Assembly (NCBI RefSeq): GCF_017991995.1
Contig: NZ_JAGOPN010000029.1
Location: 1-63,996 of the forward strand
Reading direction: 5' to 3'
Origin: Pseudacidovorax sp.
Lineage (GTDB): Bacteria > Pseudomonadota > Gammaproteobacteria > Burkholderiales > Burkholderiaceae_C
Length of the DNA stretch: 63,996 nucleotides
Shown here: piece after piece, positions 1-8,441 of the stretch
Position numbering within the stretch: the first letter of the stretch is position 1
Layout: each line of letters starts with the position of its first letter
The notes under the pieces: model-generated
The model's database searches: none
The model's input: the letters and a program-made list of their open reading frames with translations, nothing else
Told to the model about the DNA's origin: nothing
Position numbers and translations under genes: made by a program

Positions 1-249
1 GCGAAGCGCGTAGCGAGTTCTGCCGCGGCCCGTCTGTCCGAGCACCGGAGGGAAGTCGGCGCGCAGCGCCGACCGCCCCACTTGAAGCGCCGCCACGCCC
101 TCACCGGCACCAGGGCCGGACCATCGCACACACGCTTCGCACGCCCAAAGCCCAGTGCCCAAAGCCCAAAGCCACCAAGCCCCGAGCACAACAGCGCCGA
201 GATCGCCCGTCACGGGTGCCGACAGTGGCCGCTCCGGATCAACCCAGTC
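1..249. other. non-coding stretch before gcvP
   Basis: No gene is supported here. The only structure I see is three copies of GCCCAAAG (143-150, 157-164, 164-171). The long plus-strand reading frame that begins in this stretch is the GC-rich shadow of gcvP. No T-run terminator is obvious directly after the gcvP stop. Confidence 0.6.
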
Positions 250-3147
250 CTAGGCCGATTCGTCCTGCAGCTCGCTCACCGGCACGCAGCTGCAGAACAG
301 GTTGCGGTCGCCGTAAACGTTGTCCACGCGCCCGACCGGCGGCCAGTACTTGGCCTGCTTGAGGGTGGCCAGCGGGAAGGCCGCCACCTCGCGGGAGTAG
401 GGATGCGCCCAGTCGGTCGCCACCAGCGTGGCTGCCGTGTGCGGCGCGTTCTTCAGCGGGTTGTCCTCGCGCGGCCATACGCCTTCCTCGATGCGACGGA
501 TCTCACCGCGGATGGCGATCATGGCCTCGATGAAGCGGTCCAGCTCGGCCAGCGGCTCGCTCTCGGTGGGCTCCACCATCAGCGTGTTAGCCACCGGGAA
601 GCTCAGCGTCGGCGCATGGAAGCCGTAGTCGATCAGGCGCTTGGCCACGTCCTCGGCCATCACGCCGCTGCTCTCCTTCAGGCCGCGCAGGTCCAGGATG
701 CATTCGTGGGCCACATGGCCGTTGGCGCTGGCGTAGAGCGTGGGGTAGTGGTCGGCGAGGCGTGCGCTGATGTAGTTGGCGTTGAGGATGGCCGTTTCGG
801 TGGCCTGCTTCAGCCCCTCGGCGCCCATCATGCGGATGTACATCCAGCTGATCGGCAGCACGGCGGCGTTGCCGAAGGGCGCGGCGGACACCGCCCCCAC
901 CGTCGCCGGCTTGCCGCCCGTCGCATGGCCGGGGAGGAAGGGCACCAGGTCCTCCACCACGCACACCGGACCCACGCCGGGGCCGCCGCCACCGTGGGGA
1001 ATGCAGAAGGTCTTGTGCAGGTTCAGGTGGCTCACGTCGCCGCCGAACTCGCCAGGCGCGGCCACGCCGACCAGGGCATTCATGTTGGCGCCGTCCACGT
1101 ACACGCGGCCGCCGTGGGCATGCACGATCTCGCACAGCTCCTTCACTCGCGTCTCGAACACGCCATGCGTGCTGGGGTAGGTGATCATGATGCAGGCCAG
1201 CTTGTCGCCGTGCTTCTCGCAGGCGCGCTTCAGGTCGTCGATGTCGACGTTGCCGTTGGCGTCGCAGGCCGTCACCACCACCTGCATGCCCGCCATCTGC
1301 GCGCTGGCCGGGTTGGTGCCGTGCGCGGAGGAGGGGATCAGGCAGATGTTGCGGTGGCTGTCGCCGCGGCTCTCGTGCCAGGCCTTGATGGCCAGCAGGC
1401 CGGCGTACTCGCCCTGGCTGCCGGCATTGGGCTGCAGGCTGATGCCGGCATAGCCCGTGGCCTGGCACAGCCAGTCGCGCAGTTGCGCGTCGAGTTCGGC
1501 ATAGCCGGCCAGTTGCCCGGCGGGCGCAAAGGGATGCACATCGGCGAACTCGGGCCAGGTGATCGGGATCATCTCGCTCGTCGCGTTCAGCTTCATGGTG
1601 CAGCTGCCCAGCGGGATCATGCTGCGGTCCAGCGCGAGGTCCTTGTCGGAGAGGCTGCGGATGTAGCGCAGCATGGCCGTCTCGCTGTGGTGCGTGTTGA
1701 AGACCGGGTGCGTCAGGAAGGCACTGGTGCGCCGCAGGCTGGCGGGAATCAGCGAGGGCAGCTCGGCTTCGAAGTCCTCCACGCGCGGCAGCGCCTGGCC
1801 GTCGGCGGCGAAGGCCTGCCAGATCAGCGCCAGGTCGGCGCGGGTCGTGGTCTCGTCCAGGGCGATGCAGAGGTATTCGCCGAAGTACACGCGCAGGTTG
1901 AGGCCCAGCGACAGGGCCTTGGCCAGGATCGGCTGGGTTTGGTCCTGGGTATGCAGCGACAACGTGTCGAAGCTGGGCACCTCGCGCAGCGGCGCGCCCA
2001 GTTGCTTCAGACCCGCGGCCAGGATGGCGGTATAGGCGGCCACGCGGCGTGCAATGCGCGTCAGCCCGGCGGGGCCGTGGTAGACGGCATACATGCTGGC
2101 CACGACGGCCGGCAGCACCTGCGCCGTGCAGATGTTGGAGGTGGCCTTCTCGCGGCGGATGTGCTGCTCGCGCGTCTGCAGGGCCAGGCGGTAGGCGGGC
2201 GCGCCGTGGCTGTCCACGCTCACGCCCACCAGGCGGCCGGGCAGCGAGCGCTTGAACTCGTCGCGGCAGGCCATGAAGGCCGCGTGCGGGCCGCCGGCGC
2301 CCATGGGCATGCCGAAGCGCTGGGTGCTGCCGACCACGATGTCGGCGCCCCATTCGCCGGGCGGCGCGATCAGCGTCAGGGCCAGAAGGTCGGTGGCGAC
2401 GATCAGCGCGGCCTGCTTGCCGTGGATCAGCTCGGCATCGGCGCGCAGGTCGTCGATGCGGCCGCTGGTGCAGGGGTACTGCGCCAGCACGGCGAAGTAG
2501 TCGCCGGCCAGCAGATCGTTCCATTGCTGCAGTGAGTTGGCCAGCACCACCTCGATGCCCAGCGGCGCAGCGCGGGTCTGGATCACCTCGATGGTCTGCG
2601 GATGCGCGTCGCCGGCAACGACGAAGCGGCTGCTCTTGCTCTTGACGCTGCGCTTGGCCAGGGTCATGGCCTCGGCGGCGGCGGTGGCCTCGTCCAGCAT
2701 CGAGGCATTGGCGATGGCCATGCCGGTCAGGTCGGTGACCATGGTCTGGAAGTTGACCAGCGCCTCCATGCGGCCCTGGCTGATCTCGGCCTGGTAGGGC
2801 GTGTAGGCGGTGTACCAGGCGGGGTTCTCCAGCACGTTGCGCAGGATGACGCCTGGCGTGTGCGTGCCGTGGTAGCCCTGGCCGATGAAGCTCTTCACGC
2901 GCTGGTTCTTCGATGCGATGGCCTTCAACTCGGCCAGCGCCACGGCCTCGGTCACCGCCGGCGGCAGCTGCATCGGCTGGCTCCGGCGGATCGAGGGCGG
3001 CACGATGCTGTCGATGAGCTGCGCGCGCGAGCTTTCTCCCACGGTGGCCAGCATGCGCGCCTCGGCTTCGGCGTCGGGGCCGATATGGCGGGCGATGAAT
3101 TCGGTGGGGTTCTCGAGGTCGCGCAGGGAGGGGGCGGAAGAGCTCAT
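250..3147 (-). CDS. gcvP: glycine dehydrogenase (decarboxylating), P protein
   Basis: Pyridoxal-phosphate P protein of the cytosolic glycine cleavage system. It decarboxylates glycine and passes the aminomethyl group to the lipoyl arm of GcvH. The product is 965 residues, the usual length of the single-chain form. The PLP lysine is K712 in the motif [11 protein letters not shown], followed by the glycine-rich run HGGGGPG. I chose ATG 3147 ([14 protein letters not shown]) because the frame further upstream translates an intergenic repeat ([11 protein letters not shown]) that is not part of the family. It is the last gene of gcvT-gcvH-gcvP, and the shared riboswitch upstream of gcvT should control it. 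A 186-bp spacer holding a repeat element separates it from gcvH. Confidence 0.97.
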   Translation of the reverse strand: MSSSAPSLRDLENPTEFIARHIGPDAEAEARMLATVGESSRAQLIDSIVPPSIRRSQPMQLPPAVTEAVALAELKAIASKNQRVKSFIGQGYHGTHTPGVILRNVLENPAWYTAYTPYQAEISQGRMEALVNFQTMVTDLTGMAIANASMLDEATAAAEAMTLAKRSVKSKSSRFVVAGDAHPQTIEVIQTRAAPLGIEVVLANSLQQWNDLLAGDYFAVLAQYPCTSGRIDDLRADAELIHGKQAALIVATDLLALTLIAPPGEWGADIVVGSTQRFGMPMGAGGPHAAFMACRDEFKRSLPGRLVGVSVDSHGAPAYRLALQTREQHIRREKATSNICTAQVLPAVVASMYAVYHGPAGLTRIARRVAAYTAILAAGLKQLGAPLREVPSFDTLSLHTQDQTQPILAKALSLGLNLRVYFGEYLCIALDETTTRADLALIWQAFAADGQALPRVEDFEAELPSLIPASLRRTSAFLTHPVFNTHHSETAMLRYIRSLSDKDLALDRSMIPLGSCTMKLNATSEMIPITWPEFADVHPFAPAGQLAGYAELDAQLRDWLCQATGYAGISLQPNAGSQGEYAGLLAIKAWHESRGDSHRNICLIPSSAHGTNPASAQMAGMQVVVTACDANGNVDIDDLKRACEKHGDKLACIMITYPSTHGVFETRVKELCEIVHAHGGRVYVDGANMNALVGVAAPGEFGGDVSHLNLHKTFCIPHGGGGPGVGPVCVVEDLVPFLPGHATGGKPATVGAVSAAPFGNAAVLPISWMYIRMMGAEGLKQATETAILNANYISARLADHYPTLYASANGHVAHECILDLRGLKESSGVMAEDVAKRLIDYGFHAPTLSFPVANTLMVEPTESEPLAELDRFIEAMIAIRGEIRRIEEGVWPREDNPLKNAPHTAATLVATDWAHPYSREVAAFPLATLKQAKYWPPVGRVDNVYGDRNLFCSCVPVSELQDESA

Positions 3148-3259
3148 GGCAGCGGGCCGGCGGGGTGGTGGGAAGAAGAGAAAAAAAGAGGGGCTCTCGC
3201 ACAGCGGGAGCTCTGGGCCGTGGGAAATGGAAGCGCGGAGGGTGAAGGAGAGGCCGTGG

Positions 3260-3294
3260 CCCTCACCCCGACCCTCTCCCAGAGGGAGAGGGAG
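3260..3294. repeat. intergenic hairpin repeat of the [11 protein letters not shown] type
   Basis: Lies between gcvH and gcvP. Positions 3272-3280 and 3284-3292 form a perfect 9-bp stem (CCCTCTCCC / GGGAGAGGG) with a 3-base loop, preceded by CCCTCACCCCGA. This CTCACCCC...CTCTCCC...GGGAGAGGG sequence is a known dispersed intergenic repeat of proteobacteria, often mistranslated as [11 protein letters not shown]. It may fold in the gcv transcript, and it has no T-run. Confidence 0.7.
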
Positions 3295-3333
3295 TGATGC
3301 CAGCGCGTCCACGCGAACGCGCCGGCGGGGGCC

Positions 3334-3714
3334 TCAGGCGCCTTCGGTGAACTTGGCGTAGCCCGGCTCGTCCATCAGCTGGTCGAACTCGGCCATGTCC
3401 TTGTCCTGCAGCAGCACCTTGAAGAACCAGCCGGCGCCCATCGGGTCGCTGTTGGCCAGCGAGGGGTCGGCGCGCAATGCTTCGTTGACCTCGACGACTT
3501 CACCGGTCACGGGCATGTAGATGTCGGCGGCCGCCTTGACGGACTCGACCACGCCGGCCACTTCGCCCTGCTTGAAGGTCTTGCCCACCTCGGGCAGGTC
3601 GACGAAGACCACGTCACCGAGCGCTTCCTGCGCATGCACGGTGATGCCGACGGTGGCGGCTTCGTGGTCGGCGATCTCGATCCACTCGTGGTCCTTGGAG
3701 TAGTGAATGGTCAT
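3334..3714 (-). CDS. gcvH: glycine cleavage system H protein
   Basis: Lipoyl carrier protein that shuttles the aminomethyl group from GcvP to GcvT and is reoxidised by lipoamide dehydrogenase, which is not in this window. It has 126 residues, normal for the family. The lipoylated lysine is K60 in VVESVKAAADIYMPVTGE. Start ATG 3714 (MTIHYSKDHEW) is fixed by family alignment and by an AGGAG sequence just upstream at about 3719-3723. It sits between gcvT and gcvP on the same strand. Confidence 0.97.
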   Translation of the reverse strand: MTIHYSKDHEWIEIADHEAATVGITVHAQEALGDVVFVDLPEVGKTFKQGEVAGVVESVKAAADIYMPVTGEVVEVNEALRADPSLANSDPMGAGWFFKVLLQDKDMAEFDQLMDEPGYAKFTEGA

Positions 3715-3890
3715 GCGGGGCTCCTGAAAGAAGAAGAGGGGGATTGAATGAAAAGGTCGAGCGACGAGTATCAGCGCAGGGCGGGGCGGCTGCGTGTACG
3801 CCCCGGGCGCAGGCGCGTCGGCATTTGTCTGACGGCACGGACGCGGTGCGGCATGTCGGAACGCAGGCGGAGAGGGGCGCGCGCAGCGGC

Positions 3891-5036
3891 TCAGCCGCGG
3901 TAGTAGCGTGCCGGCACGAAGGGCATGGGAACGACCTCCATGGGCACCGGCTTGCCGCGCACCAGGGCGTCGATGCGGGTGCCGACAGCGGCGTGGGCCG
4001 TATCGACGTACGCCATGGCGATGGGCCGGTCGACCGTTGGCGCCAGCAGGCCGCTGGTCACCTCGCCGATGGCTGCGCCGCCGGGCACATGCAGGGCCGT
4101 GTGCTCGCGCACCGGCACGCGCTCCAGCGCCACCAGGCCGACGCGGCGGCGGGCGACCGGGGCGCTGCCGTCCAGCTGGGCCAGCACCTTGTCCGCGCCC
4201 GGGAAGCCGCCTGCGCGTTCGCCGCCCGTGCGGCGCACTTTCTGGATGGCCCAGGTGAGCGCGGCCTCGACGGGCGTGGTCGTGGTGTCGATGTCGTTGC
4301 CGTAGAGGCACAGGCCGGCCTCCAGCCGCAGCGAGTTGCGGGCTCCCAGGCCGATGGGCGCCACTTCGGGCTGGGCCAGCAGCAGGCGGGCCAGCCGCTC
4401 GGCATCGGCGGCGGCGACGGAGATCTCGAAGCCGTCCTCGCCGGTGTAGCCGCTGCGGGTGGCGAAGGCCGGGATGCCGCCGATGGCCATGGCGCCGCCG
4501 GTCATGAACACATGGCGCTCGCTGCCGGGCGCCAGTCGGGCCATCACGGCCGCGGCCTGCGGGCCCTGAAGCGCCAGCAGCGCGTGGTCGGGCAGGGGTT
4601 CAACGGTGCAGCGCTGGCCGATGCGGGCCTGGATGTGGGCGATGTCGGCCGCCTTGCAGGCGCCGTTGACGATCACGAAGAAGGAATCGTCGCCCTCGTT
4701 GAAGAACATCAGGTCGTCGAGGATGCCGCCTGCGTCGTCCAGCAGCAGGCCGTAGCGCTGCTTGCCGGGTGCCAGGCCGATGACGTCCACCGGCATCAGC
4801 GTCTCCAGCGCGGCGGCCGCCTCGGGGCCCGAGACGCGCAACTGCCCCATGTGCGAGATGTCGAACAGGCCGGCGGCGGTGCGCGTGTGGCGGTGCTCGG
4901 CGATCAGGCCTGCGGGGTACTGCACCGGCATCGAATAGCCGGCAAAGGGCACCATGCGGGCGCCCAGTTCGACATGCAGGCCGCGCAGCGGGGTGTCAAG
5001 AAGGGGTGTGGCAGGAGAGGGGGCAGCAGCGGACAT
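3891..5036 (-). CDS. gcvT: glycine cleavage system aminomethyltransferase, T protein
   Basis: Transfers the methylene group from the aminomethyl-lipoyl arm of GcvH to tetrahydrofolate, releasing ammonia. It is first in the gcvT-gcvH-gcvP unit, directly behind a tandem glycine riboswitch. About 381 residues; the N-terminal sequence TPLRGLHVELGARMVPFAGYSMPVQY is split here for brevity to the core motif GARMVPFAGY, typical of GcvT. Two in-frame ATGs compete, 5036 and 5042 (MSMSAAAP); I use 5036 because a weak GTGAG lies upstream of it, but 5042 is equally possible. Confidence 0.95.
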   Translation of the reverse strand: MSAAAPSPATPLLDTPLRGLHVELGARMVPFAGYSMPVQYPAGLIAEHRHTRTAAGLFDISHMGQLRVSGPEAAAALETLMPVDVIGLAPGKQRYGLLLDDAGGILDDLMFFNEGDDSFFVIVNGACKAADIAHIQARIGQRCTVEPLPDHALLALQGPQAAAVMARLAPGSERHVFMTGGAMAIGGIPAFATRSGYTGEDGFEISVAAADAERLARLLLAQPEVAPIGLGARNSLRLEAGLCLYGNDIDTTTTPVEAALTWAIQKVRRTGGERAGGFPGADKVLAQLDGSAPVARRRVGLVALERVPVREHTALHVPGGAAIGEVTSGLLAPTVDRPIAMAYVDTAHAAVGTRIDALVRGKPVPMEVVPMPFVPARYYRG

Positions 5037-5060
5037 GGACATCTCACGGGGTGTACAGCG

Positions 5061-5078
5061 CCACGACGGCTGTCGTGG
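5061..5078 (-). promoter_or_regulatory. hairpin between glycine riboswitch and gcvT start
   Basis: Perfect 7-bp inverted repeat CCACGAC / GTCGTGG around a 4-base loop. It ends about 20 bases upstream of the gcvT start and follows the second aptamer. There is no T-run after it, so if it is the expression platform it more likely acts on translation or on Rho than as an intrinsic terminator. This role is inferred. Confidence 0.5.
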
Positions 5079-5088
5079 TCCACCCCGG

Positions 5089-5290
5089 CTGTCCGCTTTA
5101 CCTGAGAGATTCACCCCGCGATGGGGGCTTGCTCCTTCGGTGGACGCGCGGCCTGGGCCACGACGCCTCTCTCCAGCAGGGAAACGCCCCGAACCCGGGG
5201 CGTGCCGCCAGTCCTTTTGCCTGAGCGTTCGGAACTCGTCGAGTCCTGCGCCTTCGGCGGCCCCGTCGCGCGGGGCTCTCTCCTGACGAA
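5089..5290 (-). promoter_or_regulatory. tandem glycine riboswitch
   Basis: Two aptamers read on the minus strand. Aptamer 1 (about 5290-5211) contains CAGGAGAGAG, CCGCCGAAGGCGCAGG and CGCTCAGGCAAAAGGAC. Aptamer 2 (about 5180-5089) contains CTGGAGAGAG, CCACCGAAGGAGCAAGC and CTCTCAGGTAAAGCGGACAG. These are the conserved glycine aptamer segments in the usual order, joined by a short linker. Its position in front of gcvTHP fits glycine-induced expression of the cleavage system, as known for this family. Confidence 0.95.
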
Positions 5291-5296
5291 GCGCGC

Positions 5297-5330
5297 AGTG
5301 TAAGGGACAAGGCGCGCGTCGCGGGCGCTA
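5297..5330 (-). promoter_or_regulatory. candidate promoter of gcvTHP
   Basis: A -10-like TACACT lies at 5302-5297 on the minus strand, which would start transcription at about 5290, exactly at the 5' edge of the riboswitch. No convincing -35 is seen. Assigned mainly from position. Confidence 0.4.
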
Positions 5331-5341
5331 TTTGAAGCCGC

Positions 5342-6619
5342 TCAGCGCCCGTACACCAGGTTACGCAGGCCCAGCGACAGCGCCGGCACGTAGGTGATGA
5401 CCATCAGGCAGGCCAGCACCACCAGGATGAACGGGATCAGCCGCGTCACGATCTTGTCGAGCGAGATGCGCGCCACGGTGCAGGCGGCGAACAGGTTGAC
5501 GCCGAAGGGCGGGGTGATCATGCCCAGCGCCAGGTTCACCACCATGATCAGCCCGAAGTGGACCGGATCGATGCCGAAGTGCTGGGCCACGGGCGCGAGG
5601 ATGGGGGCCAGCACGATGATGGCGGCGCTCGTCTCGATGAACATGCCGATCACGAACAGCGCTGCGTTGACGCCCAGCAGGAACATGGTGGGCGACTGCA
5701 GCACCGCCTCCAGCCAGTGGCCGATGGCCTCGGGCACGCCGGCGCGGGTGATCAGGAAGGCGAACAACCCCGCATTGGCGATGATGAACATGATCACGGC
5801 CGAGGACAGCACCGACTTGCGCAGGATGGCGTAGAGGTCCGGCAGGCGGATCTCGCGGTAGATCACCATGCCGACGACCAGCGCGTAGAACACCGCCACG
5901 GCCGAGGCTTCGGTGGGCGTGAACACGCCACCATAGATGCCGCCCAGGATGATCACCGGCATCAGCAGTGCCCAGCCCGCCTGCCATAGCGCGCGCCCGA
6001 AGGGCATGCGCTCTTCGCCGTCGTTTTTGCCCCAGCCCTTCCACTTGCAGTAGACCCAGACGAAGAGCATCAGCGCCCCACTGATCAGCAGGCCCGGACC
6101 GAAGCCGGCGATGAACAGTTCGCCGATGGACACCTCGGCGCTCACGCCGTACAGGATCATCGGGATCGACGGCGGAATGATCACGCCCAGTTCGGCGCTC
6201 GTCGCCTGCAGGGCGGCCGCGTAGTTGGTGGGGTAGCCATGCTTGATGAGCGCCGGAATCAGGATGGCGCCGATGGCGAAGGTGGTGGCCACCGACGAGC
6301 CGGACACCGCTGCGAAGATCATGCAGGTCAGCACGCAGGTCATGGGCAGGCCGCCCTGGATGCCGCCCACGATGCTCTTGGCGAACTCCACCAGCCGTCG
6401 GGAGATGCCGCCGGTCTCCATCAGGTTGCCCGCCAGGATGAAGAAGGGAATGGCGGCCAGCGGAAACTTGTTGATCGAGTTGAAGATCTCCTTGGCGGAG
6501 ATCAGCATGTTGGCGCCGTTGACCTGAATGCCGACGATGGACGCCAGGCCGATGGACACCGCCACCGACACCGACAGCGCGAAGCACAGCACCATCGTGC
6601 CGACCATGAGGGGGGTCAT
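5342..6619 (-). CDS. dctM: TRAP transporter large permease (DctM family)
   Basis: Large membrane subunit of a tripartite ATP-independent periplasmic transporter, which couples Na+ entry to uptake of an organic acid. 425 residues with repeated hydrophobic segments, about 12 predicted. DctM-typical stretches include FILAGNLMETGGISRR, SGSSVATTFAIGAILIP and the GMITPPFGVNLF motif near the C terminus. ATG 6619 overlaps the stop of the small permease gene (ATGA), indicating translational coupling. The upstream extension of this frame is a shadow of dctQ. The substrate cannot be read from sequence. Confidence 0.93.
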   Translation of the reverse strand: MTPLMVGTMVLCFALSVSVAVSIGLASIVGIQVNGANMLISAKEIFNSINKFPLAAIPFFILAGNLMETGGISRRLVEFAKSIVGGIQGGLPMTCVLTCMIFAAVSGSSVATTFAIGAILIPALIKHGYPTNYAAALQATSAELGVIIPPSIPMILYGVSAEVSIGELFIAGFGPGLLISGALMLFVWVYCKWKGWGKNDGEERMPFGRALWQAGWALLMPVIILGGIYGGVFTPTEASAVAVFYALVVGMVIYREIRLPDLYAILRKSVLSSAVIMFIIANAGLFAFLITRAGVPEAIGHWLEAVLQSPTMFLLGVNAALFVIGMFIETSAAIIVLAPILAPVAQHFGIDPVHFGLIMVVNLALGMITPPFGVNLFAACTVARISLDKIVTRLIPFILVVLACLMVITYVPALSLGLRNLVYGR

Positions 6620-7110
6620 TGCGCGGTCTCCAGTTCGAGGCGCTTGGGATCGAGGTAGTTGCCCACGATGCCGAAGATGGAGAACACCGCCCCCACCGGC
6701 AGGGCCAGGTAGGCCCACACCATCGACAGGCTTTCGAGTCCCGCCATCGACTGCACCCGGCCGCGCATCGCGTAGTCGAAGCCCCACCACAGGATCACGC
6801 TGATCAGGGCCAGGGCCGCCAGGCTCACGGCCGCGTCGAGCAGGCGGCGCACGCGCGGCGGGCTCCAGCGGTAGAGCACGTCGACGCTCACCATCGCGCC
6901 CTGGCGGAAGGCCATGGGAATGCCGAGGAACACCATCCAGATCAGGCTGATGCGGATCAGGATCTCGCTCCATTCGGCCGGCTGCTCCAGCACGAAGCGG
7001 GTGACGATCTGGAACATGCCGAGCGACGCGGCCACCACCAGCATCAGGCAGGCCAGCGCCATGGACAGCGCAGTGGTCCGGCGTTCGAAGGCCAGGAACT
7101 TGTCTTTCAT
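6616..7110 (-). CDS. dctQ: TRAP transporter small permease (DctQ family)
   Basis: Small membrane subunit of the same TRAP transporter, 164 residues with four hydrophobic segments. The sequences FVLEQPAEWSEILIR and WMVFLGIPMAFRQGAMVSVD are typical of DctQ (conserved E-W-E-x-R region between TM1 and TM2). It overlaps dctM by four bases and follows dctP, from which a hairpin terminator separates it. Confidence 0.92.
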   Translation of the reverse strand: MKDKFLAFERRTTALSMALACLMLVVAASLGMFQIVTRFVLEQPAEWSEILIRISLIWMVFLGIPMAFRQGAMVSVDVLYRWSPPRVRRLLDAAVSLAALALISVILWWGFDYAMRGRVQSMAGLESLSMVWAYLALPVGAVFSIFGIVGNYLDPKRLELETAQ

Positions 7111-7133
7111 CTCACAGGCGTTTCTTGGGAATG

Positions 7134-7157
7134 AAAAAGCCCGCCGGCAAGGCGGGC
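7134..7157 (-). terminator. intrinsic terminator after dctP
   Basis: On the minus strand, stem GCCCGCC (7157-7151) pairs with GGCGGGC (7145-7139) around a 5-base loop and is followed by TTTTT (7138-7134). It lies between dctP and dctQ, so it probably lowers permease expression relative to the abundant periplasmic binding protein. Confidence 0.8.
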
Positions 7158-7186
7158 CGAGGGTGCGGGGGCATTGCCCGGCCAGC

Positions 7187-8161
7187 TCAGGGCTGGTAGT
7201 TGCGGATGCGGTCCAGGTTGGCCTTGCCGAAGTCCTTCTCGAACTGGGCCTGGGCCGGGGCGAGCGCCGCCACGAACTTGGCCTTGTCGAGGTTGTCGAT
7301 CACCGTCATGCCCTTGGCACGCAGGTCGGCCACGCCCCGGGCGTCGTCCTCGTCCACGCGGGCGCGGTTGGCCTTGGCGGCCTCCTTGGCGGCGTCCAGG
7401 AAGGCCTGCTGATCGGGCGGCGCGAGCTTGTCGAAGACGCCCTTGTTCATCACGAAGACGCAGGGCGAGTAAACATGGCCGGTGAGCGACAGGTGCTTCT
7501 GCACCTGGTCGAACTTGGCCGAGATGATCACGGGCAGCGGGTTCTCCTGGCCGTCCACGGTGCCCTGCTGCAGGGCGGTGAAGACCTCGGGGAAGGCCAT
7601 CGGCGTGGTGATGATGCCGAAGGTCTTGTACGCCGCGATGTGCACCGGGTTCTCCATGGTGCGCATCTTCAGGCCCTTGAGGTCCTCTGGCGCCTTCACG
7701 TCGCGCTTGCTGTTGGTCATGTGCCGGAAGCCGTTCTCGGCCCAGGCCAGCGCCTTGAAGCCCTTGGCGTCGAACTTCTTGAGCAGGTCCTGGCCGATGG
7801 GGCCGTCGAGCACGGCGCGCGCATGGGCCTTGTCGCGGAACAGGAAGGGAACGTCCAGGATCTTGGTTTCGGGCACGAAGTTGGGCACCGGACCGGTGGA
7901 GGAGAAGGCCAGCTCCTGCGTGCCGAGCTGCACGGCCTCAATCGACTCACGCTCCCCGCCCAAGGCGCCGTTGTAGAAGGTCTGGACCTTGTAGCGCCCG
8001 TTGGTGCGCTTTTCGACTTCCTTGGCGAAGGTGTCGATGGCCACGCCCTGGTGCGAGTTCTGCGCCACCGAGATGCTGATCTTCATGGTGGTCTGCGCCA
8101 GCGCGGCGCAAGCCATGCCGAGGCCCAGGGCAAGGCCGGCGGCCAGGCGGGTGAGTTTCAT
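7187..8161 (-). CDS. dctP: TRAP transporter periplasmic solute-binding protein (DctP family)
   Basis: Periplasmic receptor of the TRAP system, 324 residues. An N-terminal signal peptide (MKLTRLAAGLALGLGMACAA, cleavage after ALA at about residue 22) precedes a DctP fold with NSHQGVAIDTFAKEVEKR near the start. The carboxylate-binding arginine region is LKGLKMRTMENPVHI. Start ATG 8161 has an AGGAGA upstream and fits the signal peptide. First gene of dctP-dctQ-dctM. The ligand is probably a dicarboxylate or similar organic acid by family, not by sequence proof. Confidence 0.93.
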   Translation of the reverse strand: MKLTRLAAGLALGLGMACAALAQTTMKISISVAQNSHQGVAIDTFAKEVEKRTNGRYKVQTFYNGALGGERESIEAVQLGTQELAFSSTGPVPNFVPETKILDVPFLFRDKAHARAVLDGPIGQDLLKKFDAKGFKALAWAENGFRHMTNSKRDVKAPEDLKGLKMRTMENPVHIAAYKTFGIITTPMAFPEVFTALQQGTVDGQENPLPVIISAKFDQVQKHLSLTGHVYSPCVFVMNKGVFDKLAPPDQQAFLDAAKEAAKANRARVDEDDARGVADLRAKGMTVIDNLDKAKFVAALAPAQAQFEKDFGKANLDRIRNYQP

Positions 8162-8319
8162 GGGGGAGTCTCCTGATTCGCTGCAGCAAGGCGGCTGGTT
8201 TGCCCAGCGCCTGAAGGGATGCTGACTATGCCCCGCGGCCCCCGCCCAGCGCGTCGGGACTTTCACGGACGCAGCATCCGCGCACACCGAGCCCGCCGAT
8301 CGTGTCGGCGACAGGACGT

Positions 8320-8340
8320 CCCCCGCGGGCTGAGCGGGGG
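8320..8340. promoter_or_regulatory. inverted repeat in the dctP / MFS divergent region
   Basis: CCCCCGC (8320-8326) and GCGGGGG (8334-8340) form a perfect 7-bp stem in the 280-bp spacer between two divergent transporter genes. A second GC-only palindrome, GCGCGC-TGG-GCGCGC, lies close downstream. Either could be an operator, but GC-rich repeats arise easily here. Confidence 0.3.
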
Positions 8341-8441
8341 CTGACGCCATCCGCGCGCTGGGCGCGCGACATGCCCATACTGTCCGAGGGCCGCAGCAGT
8401 GAGCGTGCGGCCGCGCATCCCATGACAAGAGGAGACAACGC

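Noticed and set aside
82..2535. 817-codon open frame on the plus strand opposite gcvP
   Set aside because: It is the GC-rich shadow of gcvP, with Ala/Gly/His/Arg-rich low-complexity translation and no family features. Similar long antisense frames occur opposite most genes in the window.
5342..6973. 543-residue DctM with a hydrophilic extension
   Set aside because: The extension is an Arg/Pro-rich shadow of dctQ; ATG 6619 overlaps the dctQ stop as usual for TRAP operons.
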